The notes below the pieces were generated by a model. It saw only the letters and a program-made list of their open reading frames with translations, was not told where the DNA came from and did not search any database. A DNA stretch of 64,000 nucleotides from Termitomyces sp. T153 (Eukaryota; Basidiomycota; Agaricomycetes; Agaricales; Lyophyllaceae): assembly GCA_018296165.2 (NCBI GenBank), contig JACKQL020000033.1:496001-560000 (forward strand), in the 5' to 3' direction. Position numbers and translations under genes: made by a program. Position 1 is the first letter of the stretch. Each line of letters begins with the position of its first letter. This document shows, one piece after another, positions 22,092 through 32,913 of the stretch.

Positions 22092-23330
22092 ATGTCTCAG
22101 CTTGCCAACCCAGACACACCCTTGGAGGCCCTGGCCCCACAGGACAAAGCCTGGACTTGCCTGCTACACCTAGAAACCCAGGTGCAACTAATGCAATCAT
22201 CTCTCACCCACTATACAACCAAACTCTCTACCCTCTATCAAACCATAGACCTTATCTCCCAATTGCTCCAGGTGCTGCTAAAACACCTAACCCCTAACTC
22301 CACCCCTCCTGCAGCAGCAGAACCAGCCCTGCCCATACTGGCACCCATTTCCACAACCCTGGTGACCCTACAACTGCCAATTCCATGCCCAACACTACCA
22401 GATGCATACAATGGTGCCTGCTCCAGCAGCAAACAATTCCTCCAATCCTGCCTCACCTACATCCACCTCAGTAGGGATGCTTTTGACTCTAATCCATTCA
22501 AAATAGCCTGAGTACTATTGTACATGAAGACAGGACATGCCTCCACCTATGTGTTGCGAGTCTTCTATTACCCCAGAGGTGTGGGGAGTTTTCCAGACTG
22601 GCTTGCCTTTGAGAAGAACTTCCACATGGAGTTCTTTCCCTTGGACCCTGCCAAGACCAGGGCATTGACATTATGCAACTGGGAGCAATACAGGCAAGGG
22701 GAACACATATTGGACAAGTACATTGACTTGTTCCAAGCTTTAGTCAAGCAAGCTGCCTACTCTGACAGCCTTCAACTATGCCTCACCTTCTAGAAGGGCC
22801 TGCACCCCACATTGGTGGAACACATCAACAATCTTGTGAAAGGTCACCCAGACAATAAAAAGATCATGTTGTGGTATGAGGTTGCATGGGACCAGTGACA
22901 ACTCATGAAGATTCAGAGGGGGCTCTACTGCCCACATTCCACAATGTGCCCTGCTCCAATTACCAACCTCTGCTATCCCATACCTGCTTGTCCAATGCCC
23001 ACCCTTAATCTGGCCACTTCCATGCCACACCCCCTGCCACCAGGTATCCCCATGGACATGGACACAGCCAGGCAGCTCCACACTATGCCACTGTTGTGTC
23101 AGAGGTGCCAAAAGCCTGGGCACTTTGCACAGCATTGTCCCCTGCACCTGGAGGTGCATTAACTCTCTATAGCAGAGCAGGAGGAACTCCTCCTGCAGCT
23201 GCTGGCCACAAATGATGCCACTGGAGCTCTATCACTAGATGTGCCCATTCCAGGGTCAACCCCAAAGAAGACCAATGAGTGTGTGATGCCCCTGGAGTTG
23301 ACAGAGGATTTTGAGGAGAGTGACAGATGA
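22092..23330 (+). pseudogene. Element J gag
   Basis: One frame of about 413 codons from MSQLANPDTPLE to a TGA at 23328-23330. Order: Leu-rich N-terminal helix (LETQVQLMQSSLTHYTTKL), capsid-like block (PDWLAFEKNFHMEFFPLDPAKT...YIDLFQALVKQAAYSDSLQLCLTF) and zinc knuckle CQRCQKPGHFAQHC (CX2CX4HX4C, near 23100). In-frame stops at 22509, 22791, about 22898 and 23160 disable it; most fit single transitions from Trp, Gln or Arg codons. Confidence 0.85.
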
Positions 23331-23541
23331 GGTGTATGCCTCCATTGCTGGGTGCTACCTAGTTCTCATGTCTGTCAATAGAAAATGAAATTGCTTTTTC
23401 CAACACCCTTCATTTTAACATTTTAAGACAGAAGAACCTCAACACCCCCCTCCAGATATACAAACACTAACTCCAAAGCCCCCACTGAGCTCTCCAACAC
23501 CTCCAAGGGTCCGCTAACATGGCTCCACCTGGGCATGCCAA

Positions 23542-24000
23542 ATGCCCTGGCAGTATGTGATGGCATCCAGCCTGTCTGCCAACTCCCTGCACCTTGATGT
23601 AGAGATCAAGACAACAGACACCCAGCAAGCCTGCAGAGTCACAGTGCTGCTGGATAGTGGAGCAATGGGACTGTTCTTGGACTTGGAGTTTGTCAAATGC
23701 CATGGACTGACCATGCAGCCCCTCTCCAAGCCAATTCCAGTCTACAACATCAATGGAATGCCTAACAAAGCTGGTACTATCAGCTCTGTGGTTGACCTGG
23801 TCCTCTGCTATTGGAATCATATGGAGTGTGCCATTTTTGCAGTCACCAGCTTGGGTAGGCAGAACATGATCCTGGGTTTCATGTGGCTCCACAAGCACAA
23901 CTCCAAAGTGGACTGGACCAAGGGGGAAGTAACCATGGGCAGGTGCCTTCAGAAGTGCTCTGCCTGTGCCACAGAGGACAGGGAAGAACATTGGGCTTGA
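23542..24000 (+). pseudogene. Element J aspartic protease
   Basis: Retropepsin-like domain with the active-site loop VLLDSGAMGLFLD (intact DSG), then PIPVYNINGMPNKAG and the second conserved strand NMILGFMWLHKHNSKVDW. This segment is in a different frame from gag and from the RT that follows, so there is at least one frameshift. Known role: cutting gag-pol. Confidence 0.8.
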
Positions 24001-24359
24001 GTCTGAGAATATGCAGCTATCCATGCATGTCATGCCAGCCCTCTCCTCTTTGCAGATCTGGACCTCCTGGATTCCCTGCCTCTGGTGTTCCCTCATAGAG
24101 AGGCCCTCTATGAAGATGACCAGAGCAGTGGTGGAGCTCTGGAGGAGAGATGCAGAGAGGAGTTTGGGAGCATATATGAGCCAGAGTTCCTGAACAAGGC
24201 AGTAGAGGTGGGGGACTGGATCTAGGCAACCACCATACACCTGTTGCCCTCTGTAGCAGAGATCTAGGCTAGCCAGACCACATTCCAGAGGCTGGCCCAG
24301 GCATTCACTACCAATGCCACACTCTGGAAGTTCCAAGATGTGGTGCCCCCTTACCTCCA

Positions 24360-25760
24360 TGCATTTGAGGATGTGTTCTTCAAGGCCTTGTTTGACATGC
24401 TTCTGGAGTGCAAGAAGTGGGACATGCCATCAAACTGCTGCCAGACTCCATGCTCTCCAGCTATAAGGTTTACTTGCTAGCACCCCAAGAACAGGACAAA
24501 CTCAATGCCTTCTTGCAGGAGAATCTGAACTCTGGTTGCACTTGCTCTTCCAAGTCTCTAATGGCTTCTCTAGTCTTCTTCATCAAGAAGAAGGATGGCT
24601 TGCTCTGATTGGTCTGGGATTATTAGGTTTCCAACACCATGATGGTGAAGAACTGCTACCCCCTCATCCTCATCTCTGAGCTCATCAACAACCTCTGGGG
24701 TGCACAATACTTGACCAAACTGGACATTTGGCAGGGTTACAACAATGTGTGCATCCAGGAAGGAGATGAGTGGAAGGCAGCCTTCCAGACCAACCGGGGA
24801 TTGTTTTAACCACTTGTGATGTTCTTTGAACTCATTAATAGCTCTGCTACCTTCCAGACAATGATGAATGATATATTCCAGGACCTCATTGCAGATAGCA
24901 TAGTGTGTGTGTACCTCAACAACATTCTCATCTATACCAAGATGCTGAAAGAATACTGTCAGGTCACTTGCCTTGTCCTGGAGCACCTCTACCAGCACCA
25001 ACTCTACCTCAAACTGGAGAAGTGTGAGTCCAAGCAGATCCAGATTGAGTATCTTGGTCTGATCATCTTGCATGGAGCTGCAGAGATGGACCCAGTGAAG
25101 GTGGCAGGTGTGGCCAAGTGGCCAAAGCCCAAGAACAAGAAGGAGGTACAGGTGTTCCTTGGCTTTGCAAAATTCTACTGGAGATTTGTTCAGGACTTCT
25201 CACACCATGCCTGCCTATTGTTTGACCTCACCTGGAAGGACATTGTGTGGAGTTGAGGACCTTCAGAGCAGGAGGCCTTCAACACCATCAAGTGCGCCAT
25301 CACCTTGGGGCCCATCCTCCTCTTCCCAGATGACAACTCCCCCTTCTGGATGGAAGCTAACAGTTCCAACTTTGCTACAGGGGCAGTCCTCTTGCAGCAA
25401 TCCCCAGAGGATGAGAAGTGGCATCCAGTGGCCTTCTACTCCAAGAGCCTGAATGCAGTGGAACAAAACTACAGGATCCATAACAAGGAGATGCTAGCTA
25501 TCATCTAATTGTTCAAGGAGTGGCAGCACATTCTAAAAGGTGCATGGTACAAATTCAAGGTCTAGATGGATCACAAGAACCTTGAATACTTCTGGACAGC
25601 CAAGAAGCTCAACTGCCAACAGGCCTGGTGGTCCCTCTACCTTGCCAACTTTGACTTCTTGCTGTACCACAAGCCTGGCTGGAGCATGGGGAAACCAGAT
25701 GCCCTGTTCTGAAGAGCAGACCATGGCCCAGGGAGGGAGGATAACAGCAACATTGTGCTC
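24360..25760 (+). pseudogene. Element J reverse transcriptase and RNase H
   Basis: RT order: FIKKKDGLL-stop, PLILISELINNL, DIWQGYNNVCIQEGDEWKAAFQTNRG, LVMFFELINSSATFQTMMNDIF, then the catalytic box YLNN at about 24915 (both Asp of YLDD lost), YLGLIILHG, and the thumb KKEVQVFLGFAKFYWRFVQDF. RNase H: WMEANSSNFATGAVLLQQ, YRIHNKEMLAII-stop, MDHKNLEYF. Codons once Arg now read W, Q, C or stop. Inactive. Confidence 0.85.
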
Positions 25761-26009
25761 CTCTGCCTGGAACTGTTTGCAATATGGGCCATGGAGGGTC
25801 TAGGAGTGCTGAAGTTAGGGCATACCACTGGAGCTAAGTCAGTTTGCACAGACAAATGGGCCCTCCAGGATGGAGTCCTGACCTTTAGGAATTATATCTA
25901 TATACTCAATGTTCTGGAGCCCTGTTGGAGGATTGTGGAGCAACACCACAACTCCTGCACTATGAGGCACTCTGGATGTTGGAAAATGCTCGAGCTAGTA
26001 TTACAAAAT

Positions 26010-26990
26010 TACTAGTGGCCCCAGATGTCCCAGTATATTGGATCCTGCACTAGTACATGCAATCTATGCCTCCAGACCAAGCTCCAGCATTGCCTCCCCT
26101 CCAGACAGCTGCATCTACTACCCATGCTGGCAGAACAATGGAGCATAGCATCCATGGACTTCATTGTGGAACTTCCTGATGCTCATGGTTACAATGCAAT
26201 CATAGTGGTAGTAAACCTGTTTGGTAAGCAGGCACACTTCATTCTGACTCACACCACCTGCTCTGCCATGGGTGCCACAAACGTGTACCAGAGAAATGTC
26301 TGGAAACTTCATGGCCTCTCTGAGGCTTATGTTTCTGACTGGGGGCTGCAATTTATGGCAGAGTTCACTAGGGAGCTCTACCAATCACTTGGAGTGAAGC
26401 TTCACACCTCCACTGCCTATCACCTGCAGTCCAATGGACAGACAGAGCATGTGAACCAGGAGTTGGAGCAGTACCTTGACCTCTTTTGCAACAAGCACCA
26501 GGATGACTGGAATGAACTCTCTCCAATGCTGAGTTCCAGTATAACAACCATGTTTACATGTCCACCCAGTTCTCCCTGTTCTCCTCAACACCAGACAGCA
26601 CCTGTGCATGGGTTTTGAACCTTGGGCCTGACCCTCAGAGAACAAGGCAGTAAACAAATTTGTGGACTGGATGAAGAGGTCACAAGAGGAGGCCTGAGCA
26701 GTGCTAACAAAGGCAAAGGATAACATAGCACAATACTATGACTGTGGGAGGACCCCAGAGCACAAATACCAGCCCAGAGATTGTGTCTACCTGGATGCCT
26801 CTGACATTACAACTACCTAACCCTCAAAAAAGCTGTCACACTGCCAGTGGAGACCTTTCATAGTGGAACATCAAGGAGGACCCCTAGCCTATCAACTCTG
26901 ACTCCCCATGGAGATGCACCAGCTTCATTTGGTGTTCAATGTGGTCAAACTAACTCAAGCTCCCAGGGATCCTATTCCAGGGTGACATCT
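26010..26990 (+). pseudogene. Element J integrase
   Basis: CNLCLQTKLQH (zinc region end), core MDFIVELPDAHGYNAIIVVVNLFGKQAHFI with first Asp, YVSDWGLQFMAEF with second Asp, YHLQSNGQTEHVNQELEQYL with Glu. Frame breaks near 26618, then the C-terminal SH3-like region (YQPRDCVYLDASDI) continues in broken frames. It matches element F 55590-56590. Confidence 0.8.
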
Positions 26991-27014
26991 GCCACCCCTG
27001 CCACCCCCAGTAGT

Positions 27015-27288
27015 GGTTGACAGCAATGAGGAGTACAAGGTGGAGGAAATCTTGAACAGTCATTTATTTCAGAGGTGACTACCATATAAGGTGAAGTGGA
27101 AGGGCTACAGACTTGAGGACATCTCCTGGGAACCACAGGAGAACATACATGCCTCCAGACTTGTCAGGGAGTTCCACCAGAGACACTCAGATGCTCTGCA
27201 CACCATACAAGGCATCTACCCTATTTCACTAGTGGACCAAGCAACCAGGGACTACTTCTACCCCACATGTCAAGATGCTGCATGCTAG
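27015..27288 (+). pseudogene. Element J chromodomain
   Basis: NEEYKVEEILNSHLFQR-stop-LPYKVKWKGYRLEDISWEPQENIHASRLVREFHQRH, a clear chromodomain, ends with TAG at 27286-27288. The polypurine tract CTAGAGGGGGGGTGA follows at 27285-27299. Confidence 0.85.
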
Positions 27289-27299
27289 AGGGGGGGTGA

Positions 27300-27500
27300 T
27301 GTCAGGGGATTTCCATTTCCAACCTCCATGACCTTTTCCAGTGCCTCTGCAGCTTATTTGACATCTCCAGGGCTCATTCCAGAACCCTGGAGATCTCTGG
27401 AGAACTGCAGAGTTCTCCATATTACCTCATTGATTATTGTCCTAGGGTTAGGATTAGATCCAGCCTGCTGTACAATAGTTCCCATGCCTCTGCTGCTTGC
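27300..27500 (+). repeat. Truncated 3' LTR of element J
   Basis: TGTCAGGGGATTTCC... matches the first 200 or so bases of 21616-21985 and stops at CTTGC (27496-27500), where TGACAAGAC of a family-A LTR starts. The remaining J LTR is not found on the far side of element D. Confidence 0.85.
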
Positions 27501-28626
27501 TGACAAGACACACTTGTTGCTGAGCACTGTTTTCAGGTATTTCTAATTGGACAGCAGCTGATTATATTGTACATGACCTGGCACAAGTCACAACACTTGG
27601 CACATGAGGTCTAGCCCCAAAGTCTAGAACATTGTAGCTTTTGCATGGGATTTCAACAATCCTGAGACTTATACATCATGAGCCTCATCATGTAGAGCCT
27701 GGACTTTGGATCTAGAATGACAAGGTTGAGACCTTTCTTAGTGATGACCACTAGTGACATTACTTGGCAAAAACACTGCCTCCTCTCCAAAAAGGGATAT
27801 ATGGACAGCCATGTGATTTCTTACTTATGATTTTTCTTGTCAAGCTTACAAACATACTTGAACAGTGTCTACACTTCAGGTATTGATGTAGGAAATGCTC
27901 TTTTCTTGTGATTGATAATTTTTACACATCATATCAATATTGTGTATATATACTTAGTTACCAGACTGATATTCAGTATGTATCATAAACACTTTGGCAG
28001 ATGCTGATGCTGGCAGCAACTAATATTTCCTTTCTAAATACTATACTTACAAACAGTATAAATACTGCTTATACATAGAGACAAGACAACCAACAGAGTA
28101 CCATTCCCCTCATTAGCTCTATGCTTACCAGCTCCAGATCTCTTATTGCTATTTCTCTTGTCATTGCCAATGACTTTGTGATAGTCTTGATAACCTCAAT
28201 TTTGACTTGGTGTGGGTGCCAACTGTGGGCACCTTTAGTGTTGTTTTGACTTAGCAGTGCTAGCAACTATGGCTAGTGACTAGTTTGCATTTATCCCCCA
28301 GCCTACTTTGACTTCACTCCATCCTTGTTCCCAACTCCCTTTTTATTGCTTAGTTCCCCCTTCCTTAGCAACTCTTTTGCCTTTGTTCCTTTCTCTTTCT
28401 TTTACCCCACAACCTTTTCTTACTGTCTAGCAAATTAAGCTAGTGATAGCAACACTTTCTCATTTGACTCCTTGTTCACCCCCCCATCCATCAGCTCTCA
28501 CTTTCTGGGATGGTTACTGACTTGCCCCCTATCAACTTCTATTGCCAGCTACCCTATCTAGTTGCTAGTGTTCAGGTCTTTCTTTTGGTTTCCTGCACAG
28601 CATCTAGGTAGCATAGGAGCACATCA
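27501..28626 (+). repeat. 5' LTR of element D (family A, 1126 bp)
   Basis: Starts TGACAAGAC and ends GGAGCACATCA; collinear with 15724-16814. TATAAATA at 28057-28064 in the conserved context AAACAGTATAAATACTG marks a probable core promoter. It lies inside the J 3' LTR. Confidence 0.85.
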
Positions 28627-28629
28627 TTT

Positions 28630-28648
28630 TGGAGCCCACCATAAGGGG
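28630..28648 (+). other. Family-A primer site (tRNA type)
   Basis: TGGAGCCCACCATAAGGGG starts 3 nt after the LTR. It begins with TGG, the complement of a tRNA CCA end. The same 19-mer with one change (G for A) follows the LTR of unrelated element I on the minus strand (38249-38268). I could not assign the tRNA. Confidence 0.6.
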
Positions 28649-28990
28649 TTTTTAGATAACCATTCCACCAGAAACCAGAGCTCAAGCAAAGCATTGCTTG
28701 GAAACTTTTAGCAAACTCCCACATCATTCTTTGTTGACTCCTTGGGACTGACCACCAACTACCCATCCTTGACCTCTTGTCAACAAACTTGAAACTGCTA
28801 AGAACCTTAGAAACATTAGCAAAATCCTTGCTGACTTCCCTGGAGCCTTTATAGAAAACTTCCTCAATGCACCTCTCTCTCTGCTTACTCCTACCAACTT
28901 GTCTATCTTCTTCCCAGAAGTGCATTCTATCTCCTCATCCTAATCAACCCTCAGAATCCCCTTCTACTGCTAGTCCTGACTATTGCTAAC

Positions 28991-30958
28991 ATGAACAACA
29001 ACCCTGCTACTTGGCATGCTTGAATGCTGCTGTGCAACAATATCACTATGCCTAAGTGAGATGAGAGTTGCCCTAGGGAACTCCCCCAGTACTTCAAGGA
29101 ATTAGAATATCTCTTTGCTGACTGTGGTATTGCTGATGATACCCAGGAAAAGAAATATGCAGCTCAATACATCTCATACAACACAGCAGAAACTTGGCTT
29201 AGCTTACCAGAATTTGGTGACAATGTAACTATTGGCAACAATGTGCCTCAACCTTATACATACCAGGAATGGAAGGCAGCAGTGCTCATGCTGTACTCTG
29301 TTGCTGACACTAGTGCTTGTTACAACCTTGGCAACCTTGAGAGACTTGTTAACCAGACTTTCAACAACAGCTTAGCAACTTTGGGAAGGTTCTCTGATTA
29401 TTATCAAGACTTTCAACATATTGCTAGATGGCTCCTTGCTAATGGCAAGCTTTATCACAACAAGGAATGTTGTTTATTCCAACAAGGTATTCCTATATTG
29501 CTATGGTCTAAAATTGTTTGCTGCCTCAAAATCATGCTTCCCAACCACCACCCAGAAGGCCCTTATGATGTGGACCAAGTCTTTGAAGGCACTAAATGGG
29601 TTTTGAAGGGCACCAACATGTCTACCACCAAGACCAGCAATGGCACCACTGGTATCACTTTGTTGCCAATTGCTAACACCCCAGTTTTGTCATCTCCCAA
29701 TCCTAAGTGGGCAACCCTCAAATTAGTGACAACTACAGCAATCATCAGTGCCTTTGAACATCTAGAAGCCCTTTGAACCAACAATGCTCAGCCCCACCAG
29801 CAATTCAACCATAGCACTTGCCACTTGTGTGGAGAAACTGGTCATACTGTGGTCTGCAGCAACTGTATTAAAATGGAGCATATGATTCAACAGGGCAAAA
29901 TTCATTGAAACACTGAAGGAAAAATCATCTTACCATCTGGTGCTATGATTTCCAATTATTTCAGCAAGTGACTTTATATAGAACATATCAAAATAGCACC
30001 ATCTTAACCCAGGACAAATCATAACAGGCAGACTCTTGTCTAATGCTGACCCAGACCCAGAGCAAGCAGCTATGCAGCAGTCACTAATTCATGAGGTAAT
30101 GCAACAGGATGTTGCTATGGGCTGAGTGCTAAGCAAGGAAGAATGCATCAAGGCTTTGGAACAAGAATTATTTGTGCTATGACAACCAGGCAAAAAGTTT
30201 GATGGCATACAAGTCCCCCATGCAGCATATTGACTGGCAAACAATACCCCCAAGGCAACACCATCAACTGGCAACACCCCAGTGACTACTTCCCCTTCTG
30301 ACTCTGAACCAACTTCTGTCACTAAGCCAGCTGACAAAGACAAAGCATCTGAATGATCTGTTGCTAACAAACAACTCCCAGTCACTAAGGAACCCATTAC
30401 CCAGCCTCCAGTCCATCTGTTTCCTGGCATCCCAGGTTGCTATGCCCCTCTTGCTAATCAAAATTTTGCTGCCCCTGACAGAGCTAACAACAGCACATAT
30501 CAAACCATGCCACCTATCTACAACATCAAACAATATAAAGCAGTATTTGAAAGGGTTTTAAGCACAAAGGTTACAGTCTTAGTTGGCAAACTCTGCTCAG
30601 TATCTCAGGACATCAGAAATCAGTTTAGGACAGCTGTTATGCCCAAATAACTCACAGAAGCAAATGCCAACACCATACAGGACCCAAGCAGCATTTTTAA
30701 AGAAGCCTTGCCAACATTCACTATCATCAAACCCCAGTTTTCACTAGGATCAAATGTTGCTACCATTAACAGACTTACTCCAGACTAGGCCCAAGTTGCA
30801 TTGGTTGACCAAGTGGAGGCCTATATAAATTTGCTACCTCCTTGTGAAGAACCAGTGGTGCTTACTGTTGCTAAGGATTCTCAGTCACTTTGGTCCATTA
30901 TGATGCTGATCAACAACAGAGAGGAATAAGAATGCATCACTGACAGTGGCTTTCAATG
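28991..30958 (+). pseudogene. Element D gag and start of protease (family A), truncated
   Basis: One main frame from ATG at 28991. Capsid-like region ELPQYFKELEYLFADCGIADDTQEKKYAAQYI...TWLSLPEF and LGRFSDYYQDFQHIARWLL. A knuckle-like CHLCGETGHTVVC (near 29825) is followed by EGKIILPSGAMI. A linker with VFERVLSTKVTVL and PEVR-like SQDIRNQFR (near 30600) leads to INNREE-stop-ECITDSGFQ, where DSG is the protease active site. Element sequence stops there at about 30958 and CpG-rich non-TE sequence follows. Many stops. Confidence 0.82.
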
Positions 30959-31465
30959 AATGAATACAGAAAGTATTATGGCACAAAGCAAGTATAGTCA
31001 TGCCAGACCCCGAGATATGCCCAAAAAACTGATGTTTCAAAACAAATTCTTTGCGTCTAACAAAAGCTGCATTATAAGAAGAAGCCTTGGAACCCATGTT
31101 GGGGAAAGAAATTACAGGAGGATTCGTGATGGTTTGAGCTCCTGAATGTTAGCATCAAGTTGAACTATCAATTGATTTGGTTAGTATGAACAACGATCAC
31201 ACTGAAGATCCGGGTAAGACATCAACGAGGTTAAGATATCAACGAGCGGTGTCGAGTGACCCCTCGGTAATCGTGTCGCGAGCGAAAAACCACGTTCCCG
31301 GATGGACGTCGGACGCTTAGTCAGGTCGCGTTTTTTTGTGGGCAGATATATTGAAGAGACCTAATATTACATATTATATTACTAAGACCTTGACGTGACG
31401 CGTGACCTTCTGACTCTTTTCCGACCTTCTTCCCCCCTCTTCCTCCATATCTCGTTGGCGTATTT
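30959..31465. other. Junction of truncated element D with host DNA; upstream region of the G-alpha gene
   Basis: At about 30960 the composition changes abruptly: 31201-31320 contains 15 CpG in 120 bp, while nearby TE sequence has almost none. No repeat, target duplication or credible ORF was found. The part before 31466 presumably holds the G-alpha promoter and 5' UTR; no TATA box could be defended. Confidence 0.5.
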
Positions 31466-32913
31466 ATGGGCTGTGTCCAATCCACCAGGATCGACGATGA
31501 AGCCAAGGCCCGTGAGTTTCGTTGGTCCTTGACTCTTCTTTCCAAGTATCCTGACGATGACTTCTGCAGGCAACGACGAAATAGAGAACCAGCTGAAGAG
31601 GGATCGTATGATGGCAAAGAATGAGATTAAGATGCTGCTGCTGGGTGCTGGAGAATCTGGAAAGGTATGCTTAGGTGTGGCTCAAGCTTTGGATAGTGCT
31701 GACACACTCCCAAGTCAACAGTCCTCAAGCAAATGAAGCTCATTCACCATGGAGGATACAACGAACAAGAGCGCGATTCGTACAAGGAGATCATATTCTC
31801 TAACACGATACAATCTATGCGGTACATACCATTCAGATATGTCTCCATGATCTGACTCATCTTCTGCTTTAGTGCCATCCTTGAAGCACTTCCCCATCTC
31901 GATATCACCCTTGACCCACAAAATGATGTCTGCCGGCACATCATACTTTCTCTCCCATCACAGATCGAGGCTGATGTACTCCCGCACGATGTCTCCGAGG
32001 CCGTTCGCACCCTCTGGCGAGACCCTGCCATCAAAGAAGCCGTCAGCCGTTCCCGCGAGTTCCAGCTAAATGACAGCGCAATTTATTACTTCAACGCCAT
32101 CGAACGCATGTCCAAATCCAACTACCTTCCCACTGATCAGGACATCCTACGCTCACGAGTGAAGACAACTGGAATTACTGAGACGACGTTCAAGGTTGGC
32201 GAACTGACGTACAAGTTATTCGATGTTGGTGGTCAGCGCAGCGAGCGAAAGAAATGGATTCATTGCTTCGAGAATGTAACTGCGCTGGTATTCTTGGTGT
32301 CACTGAGCGAGTACGATCAGATGTTGTATGAAGATGAAAGCGTCGTAAGTTTGACCTGCATATCGTATCCTTCCTGATTCTCTTCTCTTACCTCTTCTCC
32401 ATAGAACCGAATGCAAGAAGCTTTGACCCTATTCGACTCGATATGCAACTCACGGTGGTTCGTCAAGGCTTCCATCGTGCGTCCTGCTTCTTCAATCATT
32501 TCTTTCAACCCAACACGTCAAAATGTAGATCTTGTTCCTCAACAAAATTGACCTATTCTCTGAGAAACTTCCCCGTTCCCCACTTTCCGACTACTTCCCT
32601 GACTTTACAGGTGGCAATGATTACGATGCCGCATGCGAATACCTCCTCCACCGGTTTGTTGTTTTCTTCACTTCACTACCTCTCCGTTCCGCTGACCAGA
32701 ATTGATCTAGATTTGTTTCACTCAATCAGAGTGCCGCGACAAAACAGATCTATGCACACTACACGTGTGCGACGGATACGCAGCAGATCAAATGTACGGT
32801 TTTTCCCTCCTCAATTTGCGTTATGTTGACGTTATGACCACTCTTTAGTTGTACTTAGCGCTATCCAAGATATACTCCTACAACTCCACCTCCGCGAATG
32901 TGGTCTCCTGTAG
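31466..32913 (+). CDS. Heterotrimeric G-protein alpha subunit (fungal G-alpha, 354 aa)
   Basis: Eight exons join into a complete 355-codon frame: 31466-31511, 31570-31664, 31715-31821, 31873-32344, 32405-32476, 32529-32653, 32711-32793, 32849-32913. All seven introns are 50-60 bp with GT...AG ends. The N-terminus MGCVQS carries Gly2 and Cys3 (myristoylation and palmitoylation sites). GTPase motifs: GAGESGKS (P-loop, about 40), RVKTTGITE (switch I), DVGGQRSE (switch II), FLNKIDLF (NKxD) and TCATDT. The C-terminus ends CGLL, with Cys at -4 as in Gi-type subunits. It couples a seven-helix receptor to downstream signalling (mating, nutrient or cAMP pathways in fungi). Closest by memory to fungal subgroup I; the paralogue is not decided. 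No stops or missing residues, so probably functional although flanked by TEs. Confidence 0.96.

Larger units (their letters stand above)
21616..27500 (+). mobile_element. Element J: chromovirus with truncated 3' LTR
   Basis: 5' LTR 21616-21985, self-complementary primer site, gag, protease, RT, RNase H, integrase, chromodomain, polypurine tract, and 3' LTR from 27300. The 3' LTR stops at 27500 where a family-A LTR begins. Same lineage as element F (51779-57432), sharing TGTCAGG starts, gag, pol and the primer site. The left flanking 5-mer is GTAGG; the matching right copy is lost. Confidence 0.88.

Noticed and set aside
23467..24360. 297-codon minus-strand ORF over the element J protease
   Set aside because: The opposite strand holds the retropepsin DSG loop and fits element F. 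The long minus frame results from loss of CpG-containing codons and lacks motifs.
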